From Paenibacillus_AB hodogayensis (GTDB lineage: Bacteria > Bacillota > Bacilli > Paenibacillales > NBRC-103111), in the NCBI RefSeq assembly GCF_039536325.1, contig NZ_BAAAYO010000010.1, positions 248,001 to 312,000 of the forward strand: DNA of 64,000 nt, written 5' to 3'. A program made the position numbers and the translations under genes. This document shows positions 9,509 to 16,962 of the stretch, piece by piece (the stretch's first letter is position 1; every line of letters starts with the position of its first letter). The notes under the pieces were generated by a model, which worked only from the letters and a program-made list of their open reading frames with translations, did no database searches and was not told the DNA's origin.

Positions 9509-10825
9509 TCAGTCAGCGGCCAGCACGTATTGATTGAGCAGCGCCTTCAGCCGCTCCTGACGACCGGAGACGTTGCGAATGTCGTCGTGGTCGAACGCGT
9601 ACTGCTCGAGCGAGGCCAATGTCGCTTTGTCCGACACGATATCGAGCCCGATCCCTTCCTTGAAGCTGGAGTAGCGGCGCTCGATTGCGCTTTCGAAGAC
9701 GCCGTCCGCGATCAGCCTTGCGGCCGTCTTCAAGCCTTTGGCATAAGCATCCATCCCAGCGATATGGGCCAGGAACAGATCGTCCGGCTCGAACGAGGCG
9801 CGGCGCACCTTGGCGTCGAAATTGATGCCACCCCGGCCGATGCCGCCGTTTTGCAGCACCTCGTACATCGTCAGCGTCGTGGCGTACAGGTCGGTCGGGA
9901 ATTCGTCCGTATCCCAGCCGAGCAGCATGTCGCCTTGGTTGGCGTCCAGCGAGCCGAGCATGCCGTGCAGGCGCGCCACGCGCAGCTCATGCTCGAACGT
10001 ATGGCCGGCAAGCGTCGCATGGTTGGCCTCCAGATTCAGCTTGAAGCGGTCCTGCAAACCGTAGCGTTGAAGGAAAGCGATTGTCGTCGCAGCATCGAAA
10101 TCGTACTGGTGCTTCGTCGGCTCCTTCGGCTTCGGCTCGATCAGGAATTGGGCGTTAAAGCCGATCTCCGCGGCGTAATCGTCCGCCATCCGGTACAGCC
10201 GGGCCAGATTGTCCAGCTCCAGCCGCATATCCGTATTGAGCAGCGTCTCGTATCCTTCGCGGCCGCCCCAGAACACGTAATTTTCCGCACTCAGTTCCTT
10301 GCCGACCTCTAGCCCCTTCTTGACCTGCGCCGCCGCGTAAGCGTAGACGTCGGCGTTGCTCGTCGTTCCGGCCCCGTGCACGAAGCGCGGATGCGTGAAC
10401 ATATTGGCCGTATTCCACAGCAGCTTGACGCCGGTCGACTGCATATGCTCCTTGATCAGCGCCACGATCGTATCGAGGTTGCGGTTCGTCTCCCGCAAAC
10501 TGCTCCCCTCCGGAGCGATATCGCGATCATGGAAGCAGAAGTACGGCACGCCCAGCTTGACGAACAGCTCGAATGCCGCCTCGACGCGCGCCTTGGCCAA
10601 GTCCAGGCCGGTAAAGCGGTTCCAGCCGCGTACCGCGGTACCCGCGCCAAACGGATCGGACAGATCGGCCGTCAGCGTGTGCCAATAAGCGGCCGCGAAG
10701 CGCAGCTGCTCCTTCATCGTTTTGCCTGCCACGACGGCGTCCGGATCGTAATGCTTGAAGGCGAACGGATTGGCCGAGTCAGCCCCTTCGTACGGAATAA
10801 CGGTAATTTGTGGAAAATAGGACAC
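9509..10825 (-). CDS. xylA: Xylose isomerase
   Basis: A 438-residue class II xylose isomerase converting D-xylose to D-xylulose. Visible signatures are YFCFHDRDIAPEG (catalytic His/Asp), VFWGGREGYETLLNTD, EPKPKEPTKHQYD and NLEANHATLAGHTFEHE (metal ligands). The start is a GTG at 10825, because GGAGGG lies six bases ahead of it and the product matches the usual family length; the frame stays open upstream without a site. It is the first gene of the xyl operon and diverges from xylR across a shared operator. Confidence 0.95.
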   Translation of the reverse strand: MSYFPQITVIPYEGADSANPFAFKHYDPDAVVAGKTMKEQLRFAAAYWHTLTADLSDPFGAGTAVRGWNRFTGLDLAKARVEAAFELFVKLGVPYFCFHDRDIAPEGSSLRETNRNLDTIVALIKEHMQSTGVKLLWNTANMFTHPRFVHGAGTTSNADVYAYAAAQVKKGLEVGKELSAENYVFWGGREGYETLLNTDMRLELDNLARLYRMADDYAAEIGFNAQFLIEPKPKEPTKHQYDFDAATTIAFLQRYGLQDRFKLNLEANHATLAGHTFEHELRVARLHGMLGSLDANQGDMLLGWDTDEFPTDLYATTLTMYEVLQNGGIGRGGINFDAKVRRASFEPDDLFLAHIAGMDAYAKGLKTAARLIADGVFESAIERRYSSFKEGIGLDIVSDKATLASLEQYAFDHDDIRNVSGRQERLKALLNQYVLAAD

Positions 10826-10897
10826 GCGAATCCCTCCATCATCGTATGAGGCGCAATGCCGCAGAATCATTACAGCCCCATCATATCAAACGGCATT

Positions 10898-10924
10898 AAC
10901 TTTGTATATCCATTAAACAAAGTT
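10898..10924. promoter_or_regulatory. XylR operator candidate
   Basis: A 27-bp inverted repeat with outer arms AACTTTGT and ACAAAGTT, centred between divergent xylA and xylR. It resembles known Bacillus xyl operators, whose half-sites are of the TTAGTTTGTTT type. It lies just upstream of the xylA start, where a ROK repressor would block transcription. Confidence 0.7.
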
Positions 10925-10940
10925 TTCGTGATATTCTCAT

Positions 10941-10969
10941 TTGATTTTTCGAATAACGTCGAATACACT
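10941..10969 (+). promoter_or_regulatory. xylR promoter
   Basis: TTGATT (10941-10946) and TACACT (10964-10969) with a 17-bp spacer, about 50 bp ahead of the xylR start and next to the operator, consistent with autoregulation. Confidence 0.55.
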
Positions 10970-11020
10970 GGAACTATTCGTACAATGCATGGACAAACCA
11001 AGTAACAGAGGAGAACCCGC

Positions 11021-12181
11021 TTGCAAACTACCGGCGATCAATTTTTGGTCAAAAAAATAAACAAAGCCATCGTGCTGGACGCCATCGTCAGGCATTGTCC
11101 GCTTTCGCGCGCCCAGCTTTCGGACATGTGCGGGCTTAACAAAGGCACCGTCTCGACGCTCGTCGGGGAGTTGATCGAGGAAAAGCTCGTCTACGAAATC
11201 GGCTTCGGCCGTTCCAGCGGCGGCCGCAAGCCGGTGATGCTCATGTTCAACAAATCGGCCGGCTATGCCATCGGAATCGATCTCGAGGTGCGTCATATGC
11301 TCGCTGTCATGACTGATCTGGACGGCCGGGTCATCGCTGAGCGGCAGGTCGAGCTGGAACGCCACGATCCCGCAAGCGTGCTGGAGCTTCTGACCGGGGC
11401 GGCCCGCTCGCTGATCGGCGAAGCGCCGCCGAGCGCCTACGGCGTCATCGGCGCGGGAGTAGGCGTCGCCGGCATCGTAGACGACAAAGGCACCGTTCTG
11501 TTCGCCCCCAATCTGGAATGGGAGCAGGTTGAGCTGGAGCGGCTGCTTCGCGAATCCCTTGCCGTACCGGTAACGATCGATAACGAGGCGAACGCCGGCG
11601 CGCTCGGCGAGCTGCAATACGGCGCAGGCAAGGAAGCGTCCGGCATCGTCTACTTGAGCGTCGGCGCCGGCATAGGGGCGGGCATTGTCACGGGAGGCAG
11701 CTTGATGAAGGGAGCCGGCGGCTTCTCCGGCGAGCTTGGCCATACGACGATCGAGACGAACGGCAAGCGCTGCCGCTGCGGCAACAAAGGCTGCTGGGAG
11801 CAGTACGCCTCGGAGAGCGCCGCGCTGGAGCTGGCCCGGCCGCTCGGCGTAGCCCGCTTCGGCGAGCTGATCGAGCTGGCCAAGCAGGACGCGCCGGAGG
11901 CAATCCGGCTGTTTCACGAGGTCGGCGAAAGCCTCGGGATCGGCATCGCCAACGTCATCAATGCGTTCAATCCCGAGCTGGTCCTGATCGGCAACCGCAT
12001 GGTTCTTGCCGAGCCTTGGATACGGACCGCTATCGAACGGACCGTGTCCGCCCGCGCGCTGCCGTTTCACCGCAGGCAGGCGCAAATCCGCTTCGCCTCG
12101 CTCGGCGAGCGCTCCGCCGTCATGGGCGCGGCGTTCAGCGCCGTCACCGCCTTTCTGTCCAAAGACCGCGTCACGTGGTGA
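11021..12181 (+). CDS. xylR: Xylose operon repressor, ROK family
   Basis: A 386-residue ROK transcription factor. The N-terminal winged helix (about residues 10-75) contains LSRAQLSDMCGLNKGTVSTLV. The ROK sugar-binding domain shows GIDLEVRHMLAVMTDLDG, DNEANAGALGEL, and the zinc-type GELGHTTIETNGKRCRCGNKGCWEQYAS. It starts with TTG at 11021 after AGAGGAGA. Divergence from xylA with an operator between makes it the xylose-responsive repressor of the xylAB-Gfo-ThuA-Gfo unit. Confidence 0.93.
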   Translation: MQTTGDQFLVKKINKAIVLDAIVRHCPLSRAQLSDMCGLNKGTVSTLVGELIEEKLVYEIGFGRSSGGRKPVMLMFNKSAGYAIGIDLEVRHMLAVMTDLDGRVIAERQVELERHDPASVLELLTGAARSLIGEAPPSAYGVIGAGVGVAGIVDDKGTVLFAPNLEWEQVELERLLRESLAVPVTIDNEANAGALGELQYGAGKEASGIVYLSVGAGIGAGIVTGGSLMKGAGGFSGELGHTTIETNGKRCRCGNKGCWEQYASESAALELARPLGVARFGELIELAKQDAPEAIRLFHEVGESLGIGIANVINAFNPELVLIGNRMVLAEPWIRTAIERTVSARALPFHRRQAQIRFASLGERSAVMGAAFSAVTAFLSKDRVTW

Positions 12182-12201
12182 TCGCGGTCCGATTTTGTCC
12201 C

Positions 12202-12238
12202 GTTCTTTGTTCTTTGTTCTTCGGTCTTCGGCCTTCGG
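12202..12238. repeat. Heptanucleotide tandem repeat
   Basis: About five drifting copies of a 7-bp unit (GTTCTTT, GTTCTTT, GTTCTTC, GGTCTTC, GGCCTTC) directly after xylR. Not coding. Confidence 0.6.
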
Positions 12239-12256
12239 TTGCCCGTTGAAAAAGCA

Positions 12257-12282
12257 AAGCTGCCGATTGGCGTCGGCAGCTT
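12257..12282. terminator. Rho-independent terminator-like hairpin
   Basis: AAGCTGCCGA / TCGGCAGCTT stem of 10 bp with a 6-nt loop between convergent xylR and the DAHP synthase gene. The T-tail on the plus side is interrupted (CGTCTTGT). Confidence 0.65.
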
Positions 12283-12353
12283 CGTCTTGTGTTCTATTTG
12301 CCGAGCAGGCTAGCCGGCGCGCATTGCTCTTTTCCATGCGGTTAACATATCTA

Positions 12354-13442
12354 TTATGATTTTATTGCCCGGTACAGACCGGAGCTTTGCACATCGCGGA
12401 CGAATTCGGCGAATTCGCCGAGGTCGAGCTGCTGATCGGCGTCCGACAAGGCAGCCGCCGGATTCGGGTGCGTCTCCACCATGATGCCGTCGGCTCCCGC
12501 CGCCAGCGCCGCTTTGGCGCACGGCGCCATAATATCCTTGCGGCCGGTCGAATGACTGACGTCGACGAGCACCGGCAAATGGCTTTCCCGCTTCAATAGC
12601 GGTACAGCGGAAATATCCAGCGTATTGCGCGTCCATTTCTCGTACGTCCGGATGCCGCGCTCGATCAGCATCACCTGGCTGTTGCCGCGGGAGACGATAT
12701 ATTCGGCCGCATGCAAAAATTCGTCCATCGTCGCCGCCAAACCCCGCTTGAGCAGCACCGGCTTGCGCATATCGCCCGCCGCCTTGAGCAGCTCGAAGTT
12801 TTGCATATTGCGCGCTCCGATCTGAATAATATCCACATACTGCGCCGCTTCCTCCAGATGGGCCGGCGTCACAATTTCGCTAATCGTGAGCAATCCGAAC
12901 TCGTCGGCCGCCTCCTTCAGCAGCTTCAACCCTTCGAACCCGAGCCCCTGGAAATCGTAAGGCGATGTCCGCGGCTTGAACGCCCCTCCGCGAATAACCG
13001 GCACGCCGGCGCGTTTCAGCGCGGCAGCCACCTCCCGCACCTGCTCGCGGCTCTCCACCGAGCACGGCCCGGCTACGAGCACCGGCTCCCCGCCGCCGAT
13101 CGCCGTATCGCCAATCTGCACGACCGTGTCTTCACGGTGACTGGCGCGGCTGACGAGCAGCTTCCGTTTGGCCGGAGCTTCGATCTGCACCTGAAGCGTC
13201 GCCTTGAAAATATCCCCGAACAAGCGGCGGACCGTCGCTTCGTCCAGCGGACCGGAGTTTTGTGCGGCAAGGCGGTCCAGCATCTCTTTTTCCCGTACCG
13301 GATCGTGCAGCGGCAAGCCCGCGTTCCGTTTCCATTCGCCGATCTGCTGGCCGATCTCCGCTCTCTCCGAAAGCAGCTCCAGCAGTTGGCTGTTCAGTTC
13401 GTCAAGACGACCCCTCAATTGTTCGATTTGCATATGGCTCAT
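12354..13442 (-). CDS. aroA: Bifunctional chorismate mutase / 3-deoxy-7-phosphoheptulonate synthase
   Basis: A 362-residue enzyme with an N-terminal AroQ-type chorismate mutase domain (about residues 1-85) joined to a type I-beta DAHP synthase, as in Bacillus AroA(G). The synthase part shows VLVAGPCSVES, GGAFKPRTSPYDFQGLG, KPVLLKRGL and the late PVLVDVSHSTGRKD. It condenses phosphoenolpyruvate and erythrose 4-phosphate at the entry of the shikimate pathway; the mutase domain usually senses chorismate/prephenate. Three consecutive ATGs follow AAGGAGA, and the third (13442) has the best spacing. It is a single-gene unit behind a T-box leader, so it is controlled by an aminoacyl-tRNA level. Confidence 0.93.
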   Translation of the reverse strand: MSHMQIEQLRGRLDELNSQLLELLSERAEIGQQIGEWKRNAGLPLHDPVREKEMLDRLAAQNSGPLDEATVRRLFGDIFKATLQVQIEAPAKRKLLVSRASHREDTVVQIGDTAIGGGEPVLVAGPCSVESREQVREVAAALKRAGVPVIRGGAFKPRTSPYDFQGLGFEGLKLLKEAADEFGLLTISEIVTPAHLEEAAQYVDIIQIGARNMQNFELLKAAGDMRKPVLLKRGLAATMDEFLHAAEYIVSRGNSQVMLIERGIRTYEKWTRNTLDISAVPLLKRESHLPVLVDVSHSTGRKDIMAPCAKAALAAGADGIMVETHPNPAAALSDADQQLDLGEFAEFVRDVQSSGLYRAIKS

Positions 13443-13494
13443 CATCATTCTCTCCTTTTGTCTTATGGTTCTCCTTTTGGCATCCGGTTTAAAC

Positions 13495-13800
13495 GCAAAA
13501 AAGCCCCTCGTCCTCAAGGGACGGGGAACCGCGGTACCACCCTTATTAGAAACAGCGCGCAGCCGCTTGCGGAAAGCGGACCGGTCGTTTCTCAGCTTGA
13601 AGCACGGTAACGGCATGCGGCCGGGGCGTTCTACTCGCGCGCTGCGGACGAATACGGCTGATCCGCTCTGCGCCTTTCAAGGCCCTGCTCGGGAGTGAAT
13701 TTCGGCGAAACGGCCGTCGGGCGCTCTCAGTCTATCGGCGCTCCGTCCCTGTTGCGGCTGTTCATTCGCTTACTTATCTCCGTCATCGACTCGAACTTAT
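13495..13800 (-). promoter_or_regulatory. T-box riboswitch upstream of DAHP synthase
   Basis: The minus strand carries the invariant T-box core AGGGTGGTACCGCGG (13529-13543), followed directly by a terminator. This is the hallmark antiterminator/terminator pair that binds uncharged tRNA. Upstream, a long stem I can be drawn with an AGTA-type loop motif (ATAAGTA) facing an AAATTCA loop between GGAG and CTCC. Read this way, the specifier triplet would be UUC (phenylalanine). The T-box is clear. The specifier assignment is my own folding by eye and less certain; an aromatic amino acid fits the gene. Confidence 0.9.
13497..13526 (-). terminator. T-box leader terminator
   Basis: On the minus strand, a CCCCGTCC / GGACGAGGGG hairpin followed by six T, immediately downstream of the T-box sequence. 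It is the regulated terminator of the leader. Confidence 0.85.
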
Positions 13801-13807
13801 GAATGAA

Positions 13808-13836
13808 ATTATAGAAGATTCGCGCGATTCGCGCAA
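13808..13836 (-). promoter_or_regulatory. Promoter of the T-box / DAHP synthase unit
   Basis: On the minus strand, TTGCGC (13836-13831), a 17-bp spacer and a perfect TATAAT (13813-13808), placing the transcript start near 13800, just before stem I of the T-box. Confidence 0.7.
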
Positions 13837-14067
13837 TAGGCTGCTGGGAAGCTTTAACGCAGCAAACCGATTTTACCCGAAAAATGGGCGTTTTCCCGTT
13901 CTCCGCGCATAGTCGCAGGTTTTGGCAGAATGTGCCGCAAAGCGTCAAAAAAAACGGGACAATCCAACAATTTCCGATGCGGCAAAGGCGGCTGCCTGCT
14001 ATAATTAAAAAAGTGCATAAATTTGGTATCGGTCGGATTTGAACCGGCAAGGGGGAGGCACCGTCTA
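13837..14067. other. Intergenic region between the aro promoter and the sigma factor gene
   Basis: No gene is supported here. A TATAAT at 14000-14005 on the plus strand may be the -10 of the sigma-factor gene, without a convincing -35. Nothing else stands out. Confidence 0.4.
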
Positions 14068-14652
14068 ATGAAAGAGGTGAAGCAAGTGGAAACCGGCGCC
14101 AGCGAACAATTCGACTATTTGCGATACATAGCCGAGACAACCGATCAAAAAACCATTTTGCGCGAGCTCATGTCCGCCTATGGCGACGACGTGTGGAATT
14201 ATGCCTTCAGCATAAGTCGCAAAGCCGACTTGGCCGACGACATCACCCAAGATGTTTTTTTGAAAGTATACCGCAGACTCACGTCGTTTCGCGGAGAATC
14301 TTCCGTGAAAACGTGGCTGCTTACCATAACGCGCAATACCGCGCTCGACTATAAACGATCGGCCTTTTGGCGCAGAGTGACGCTGATGGACGTTATATCC
14401 CCGCACGGCTCTCACCGGTCTGCGGAGAACGAGGCGATGGAGAATATGACGGTCAGCAGCATCTGGACGCAGGTGCTTCAATTGCCGCCGAAATATCGGG
14501 AAGTGCTCATTTTATTCGCTCACCATCAGTTGTCGATGAAGGAAATTGCCGATGTGCTCGGCATCAGCGTCGGAACGGTCAAGTCGCGGCTGCATCACGC
14601 CCGGCTGAACATATTGAAGGCGAAGGAGCGCGGGAATGATGAAACGGATTGA
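14068..14652 (+). CDS. ECF RNA polymerase sigma factor
   Basis: A 194-residue sigma-70 family protein of the extracytoplasmic-function group. Region 2 is visible at about residues 35-100 (DLADDITQDVFLKVYRRL, then TWLLTITRNTALDYKR). Region 4 is at about 140-190 (LPPKYREVLILF, then MKEIADVLGISVGTVKSRLHHAR). The start at 14068 follows AAGGGGGAGG; an earlier in-frame ATG has no such site. It overlaps the next gene by 17 bp. The partner is a single-pass membrane protein, so the pair probably relays an envelope signal. Confidence 0.9.
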   Translation: MKEVKQVETGASEQFDYLRYIAETTDQKTILRELMSAYGDDVWNYAFSISRKADLADDITQDVFLKVYRRLTSFRGESSVKTWLLTITRNTALDYKRSAFWRRVTLMDVISPHGSHRSAENEAMENMTVSSIWTQVLQLPPKYREVLILFAHHQLSMKEIADVLGISVGTVKSRLHHARLNILKAKERGNDETD

Positions 14653-15811
14653 AGCGGAGTTTGAAGCCGAAGAGCTAAAGCGGGAGCTGTCTGTATCCCC
14701 GTTGCGGCAAAGAGGCTTTTCCGACGATTTGCGCAAACGGATCGAAACGCGCGTGGACGAGAAAATCCCGTGCACTCGTTCCTGGCTGAAGGTCGTCGGC
14801 TCCTTCTGCTCCGCCGCGGTGATTGTCGCCGCGATCACAGTATTCCTGGTTAACGGCGAGGAAGCCAAAAATATCGCCCTGACGGAACATAACACGACGG
14901 CACTCCAACCGGACCAGGCAGCCTTGTTCGACGCATACGGCAGCCAAAACTCGTTTACGTCCGGGCTGCTGATCGGCCTGCGCAACGACGACCGGGACAC
15001 CTCATACCGGACACTCTATATCGCCCCGCGGAATGACCGTCCCGCCGTGGTTGCCCAAGGAAGCGGTATTCTCGTTCCGTATAAGCGGGATTTTTGGAGA
15101 ATCGAACCGCTTCATTACGAGACCGTGACGGATCGTCATGATTTCTTCATCGCGCATCCCGCCACTCAGCGAGCCGTGGAAGCCCGTACGATCGGACCAA
15201 CCCTGTTCAAGGACGATCCGTCGGAAAAAGTGATTCATACGGAAAAAATATTGTTCGCCGCCAACGAATACGTTTCTCTCGAAACCAACGAAACGTCCAC
15301 CCGTGTCCCGTCCAGCACGGTCAGCAAAACGTGGACGACGACCATACCCGCACTGGCTTCCAAGCGCAAGCCGGTTACGCTCGGGGAAGTGCTGAGCGCG
15401 GCTGCGAAGAAGGAAGATTTTGCTCTGGATCAATGGTTCGTTACCCGCGATCAAGGACGTTGGGTCGCCATGACCTCTACCGACAGGTCCAGTACGTCAG
15501 GTGGCGAGTACCGACAGTTGGACGTTCAGCTGCCGAAGACCGTCATTAATCATGATGAGATCTGCTGCACATGGAGCGAGATCGGTTCACGCTTCCCCGG
15601 CGCTAGCGATATGTTCTCCTCGCCGGAGAACGATATGACGATCGTTAACGCGGACGGAATGCTGCTCGTCTTCGGCAGCCCGAACCAGTTGGGCGGCGAG
15701 CCGGCTTTGTCCATCAAACTGAAAACGAAGGAAACCGTTGTCATGGCGCAATGGGCGACCGACCACTACGTGGACGAATGGGCCCAGAAGACAGCGGAGC
15801 TGCTGCGTTAG
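14636..15811 (+). CDS. Putative membrane anti-sigma factor with large extracellular domain
   Basis: A 391-residue protein translated in overlap with the sigma factor. Visible layout: a short charged cytoplasmic segment (residues 1-45), one membrane helix (about 47-69), and about 320 residues outside the cell. I do not recognise the outer domain. It has a TRVPSSTVSKTWTTTIP stretch and a CC pair (DEICCTWSE). The position and topology fit a sigma regulator, but the cytoplasmic part lacks an HxxxCxxC zinc motif. Two ATGs (14636, 14639) follow AAGGAGCG; either could be used. The repeat array begins shortly after its stop. Confidence 0.6.
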   Translation: MMKRIEAEFEAEELKRELSVSPLRQRGFSDDLRKRIETRVDEKIPCTRSWLKVVGSFCSAAVIVAAITVFLVNGEEAKNIALTEHNTTALQPDQAALFDAYGSQNSFTSGLLIGLRNDDRDTSYRTLYIAPRNDRPAVVAQGSGILVPYKRDFWRIEPLHYETVTDRHDFFIAHPATQRAVEARTIGPTLFKDDPSEKVIHTEKILFAANEYVSLETNETSTRVPSSTVSKTWTTTIPALASKRKPVTLGEVLSAAAKKEDFALDQWFVTRDQGRWVAMTSTDRSSTSGGEYRQLDVQLPKTVINHDEICCTWSEIGSRFPGASDMFSSPENDMTIVNADGMLLVFGSPNQLGGEPALSIKLKTKETVVMAQWATDHYVDEWAQKTAELLR

Positions 15812-15853
15812 AGCGGAAGGGCAATGTAAAGGCATGGATGCGAGGAAAAAAGA
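15812..15853. other. Short spacer before the repeat array
   Basis: Holds the end of the sigma operon; no terminator or gene was seen. Confidence 0.4.
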
Positions 15854-16620
15854 TAGTGCTCGAAGGAGCGCCATCTTCGCAAATTGGCTCCCTTTTTGGG
15901 AGCCGTTTATGCTCTTTCTGACACTATCCGACTGCCGCCGCGGCCGGGAAAGACGGGTTTGGCCACTTCAGCAGATCGACGGGCTCGGGCGCTTTTCTCG
16001 TCACGTAGTGCTCGAAAGAGCACTAACTCAGCAAATCGGCTCCCTTTTGGAGTCGTTAATGCTCTTTCTAGCACTAACGACTGCCACCGCGATCGGGAAA
16101 GACGGGTTCGGCGGCTTTTGGCGTCGCGTAGTGCTCGAAAGAGCACTAACTCCGAAAATCGGCTCCCTTTTGGAGCCGTTAATGCTCTTTCTAGCACTAA
16201 CGACTGCCGCCGCGGCCTGGAAAGACGGGTTCGGCGGCTTTTGGCGTCGCGTAGTGCTCGAAAGAGCACTAACTCAGCAAATCGGCTCCCTTTTGGAGCC
16301 GTTAATGCTCTTTCTAGCACTAACGACTGCCGCCGCGGCCTGGAAAGACGGGTTCTGCGGCTTTTGGTGTCGCGTAGTGCTCGAAAGAGCACTAACTCAG
16401 CAAATCGGCTCCCTTTTGGAGTCGTTAATGCTCTTTCTAGCACTAACGACTGCCACCGCGATCGGGAAAGACGGGTTCGGCGGCTTTTGGCGTCGCGTAG
16501 TGCTCGAAAGAGCACTATCTCCGAAAATCGGCTCCCTTTTGGAGCCGTTAATGCTCTTTGTAACACTAACGACTGCCGCCGCGGCCTGGAAAGACGGGTT
16601 CGATGGGGAGCAGAGGGCTT
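15854..16620. repeat. Tandem array of 123-bp hairpin-forming repeats
   Basis: Units begin (TAGTGCTC) at 15854, 16006, 16129, 16252, 16375 and 16498. The last four intervals are exactly 123 bp; the first unit is degenerate and 152 bp long. Each unit contains a 7-bp stem AGTGCTC-GAAA-GAGCACT with a GNRA-type loop, a GGCTCC-CTTTT-GGAGCC hairpin, and a distal arm that pairs 19 of 21 positions with the first arm (for the 16252 copy, 16253-16273 with 16301-16321). The unit at 16006-16128 plus the next matches 16375-16497 plus the next in its variant bases, suggesting a later 369-bp duplication. Because 123 is divisible by three, frames stay open on both strands, but no coding signal is seen. Function unknown. 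Confidence 0.9.
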
Positions 16621-16800
16621 GGCCGGTTTAGGGGGTTGATCGGGTTGGTGGGGTTAGCGGAGTTAGCGGGGGCAGCGGGGTTAGCGGGGGCAGCGAGTTC
16701 AGCGGGTTCGGCGAATTCGGCGGGGGCAGCGGATCAAACGGGCTCGGCCGCTTTTGGCGTCGCGTATCACTCGAAGAAGCTCAGCCTGCAACTCGCCCTC
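16621..16800. repeat. G-rich simple repeat with degenerate array remnant
   Basis: The plus strand holds drifting copies of GGGGTTAGC / GGGGGCAGC. Four G-tracts of at least four at 16650-16690 could form a quadruplex. From 16742 the sequence GCTTTTGGCGTCGCGTA matches the junction of the 123-bp units, marking a decayed edge copy. Confidence 0.6.
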
Positions 16801-16887
16801 TTTTTTCCTATTCCCCAACAAACTCCACTCTTGCGAGCACTCTCGCACACGGAAGTCCTTTGACAAGTCCAGTTCGATGATAATCAT

Positions 16888-16927
16888 AAAGGCCCAATCC
16901 CCCAACACAGCAGGGGACGGGCCTTTT
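16888..16927. terminator. Rho-independent terminator
   Basis: AAAGGCCC / GGGCCTTTT inverted repeat with a nested TCCCC / GGGGA, after the end of the MutS2-like gene on the minus strand. Confidence 0.75.
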
Positions 16928-16962
16928 CGAACTCACAGGATGAATGTTACTTTTTCTTTGGG

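Noticed and set aside
15854..16620. Possible CRISPR array
   Set aside because: The whole 123-bp unit repeats, with no unique spacers and no cas genes nearby.
15738..16639. Open frames of 219-297 codons on both strands across the repeat array
   Set aside because: They stay open only because the 123-bp unit is divisible by three and free of stops in several frames at once; no ribosome sites and no family resemblance.
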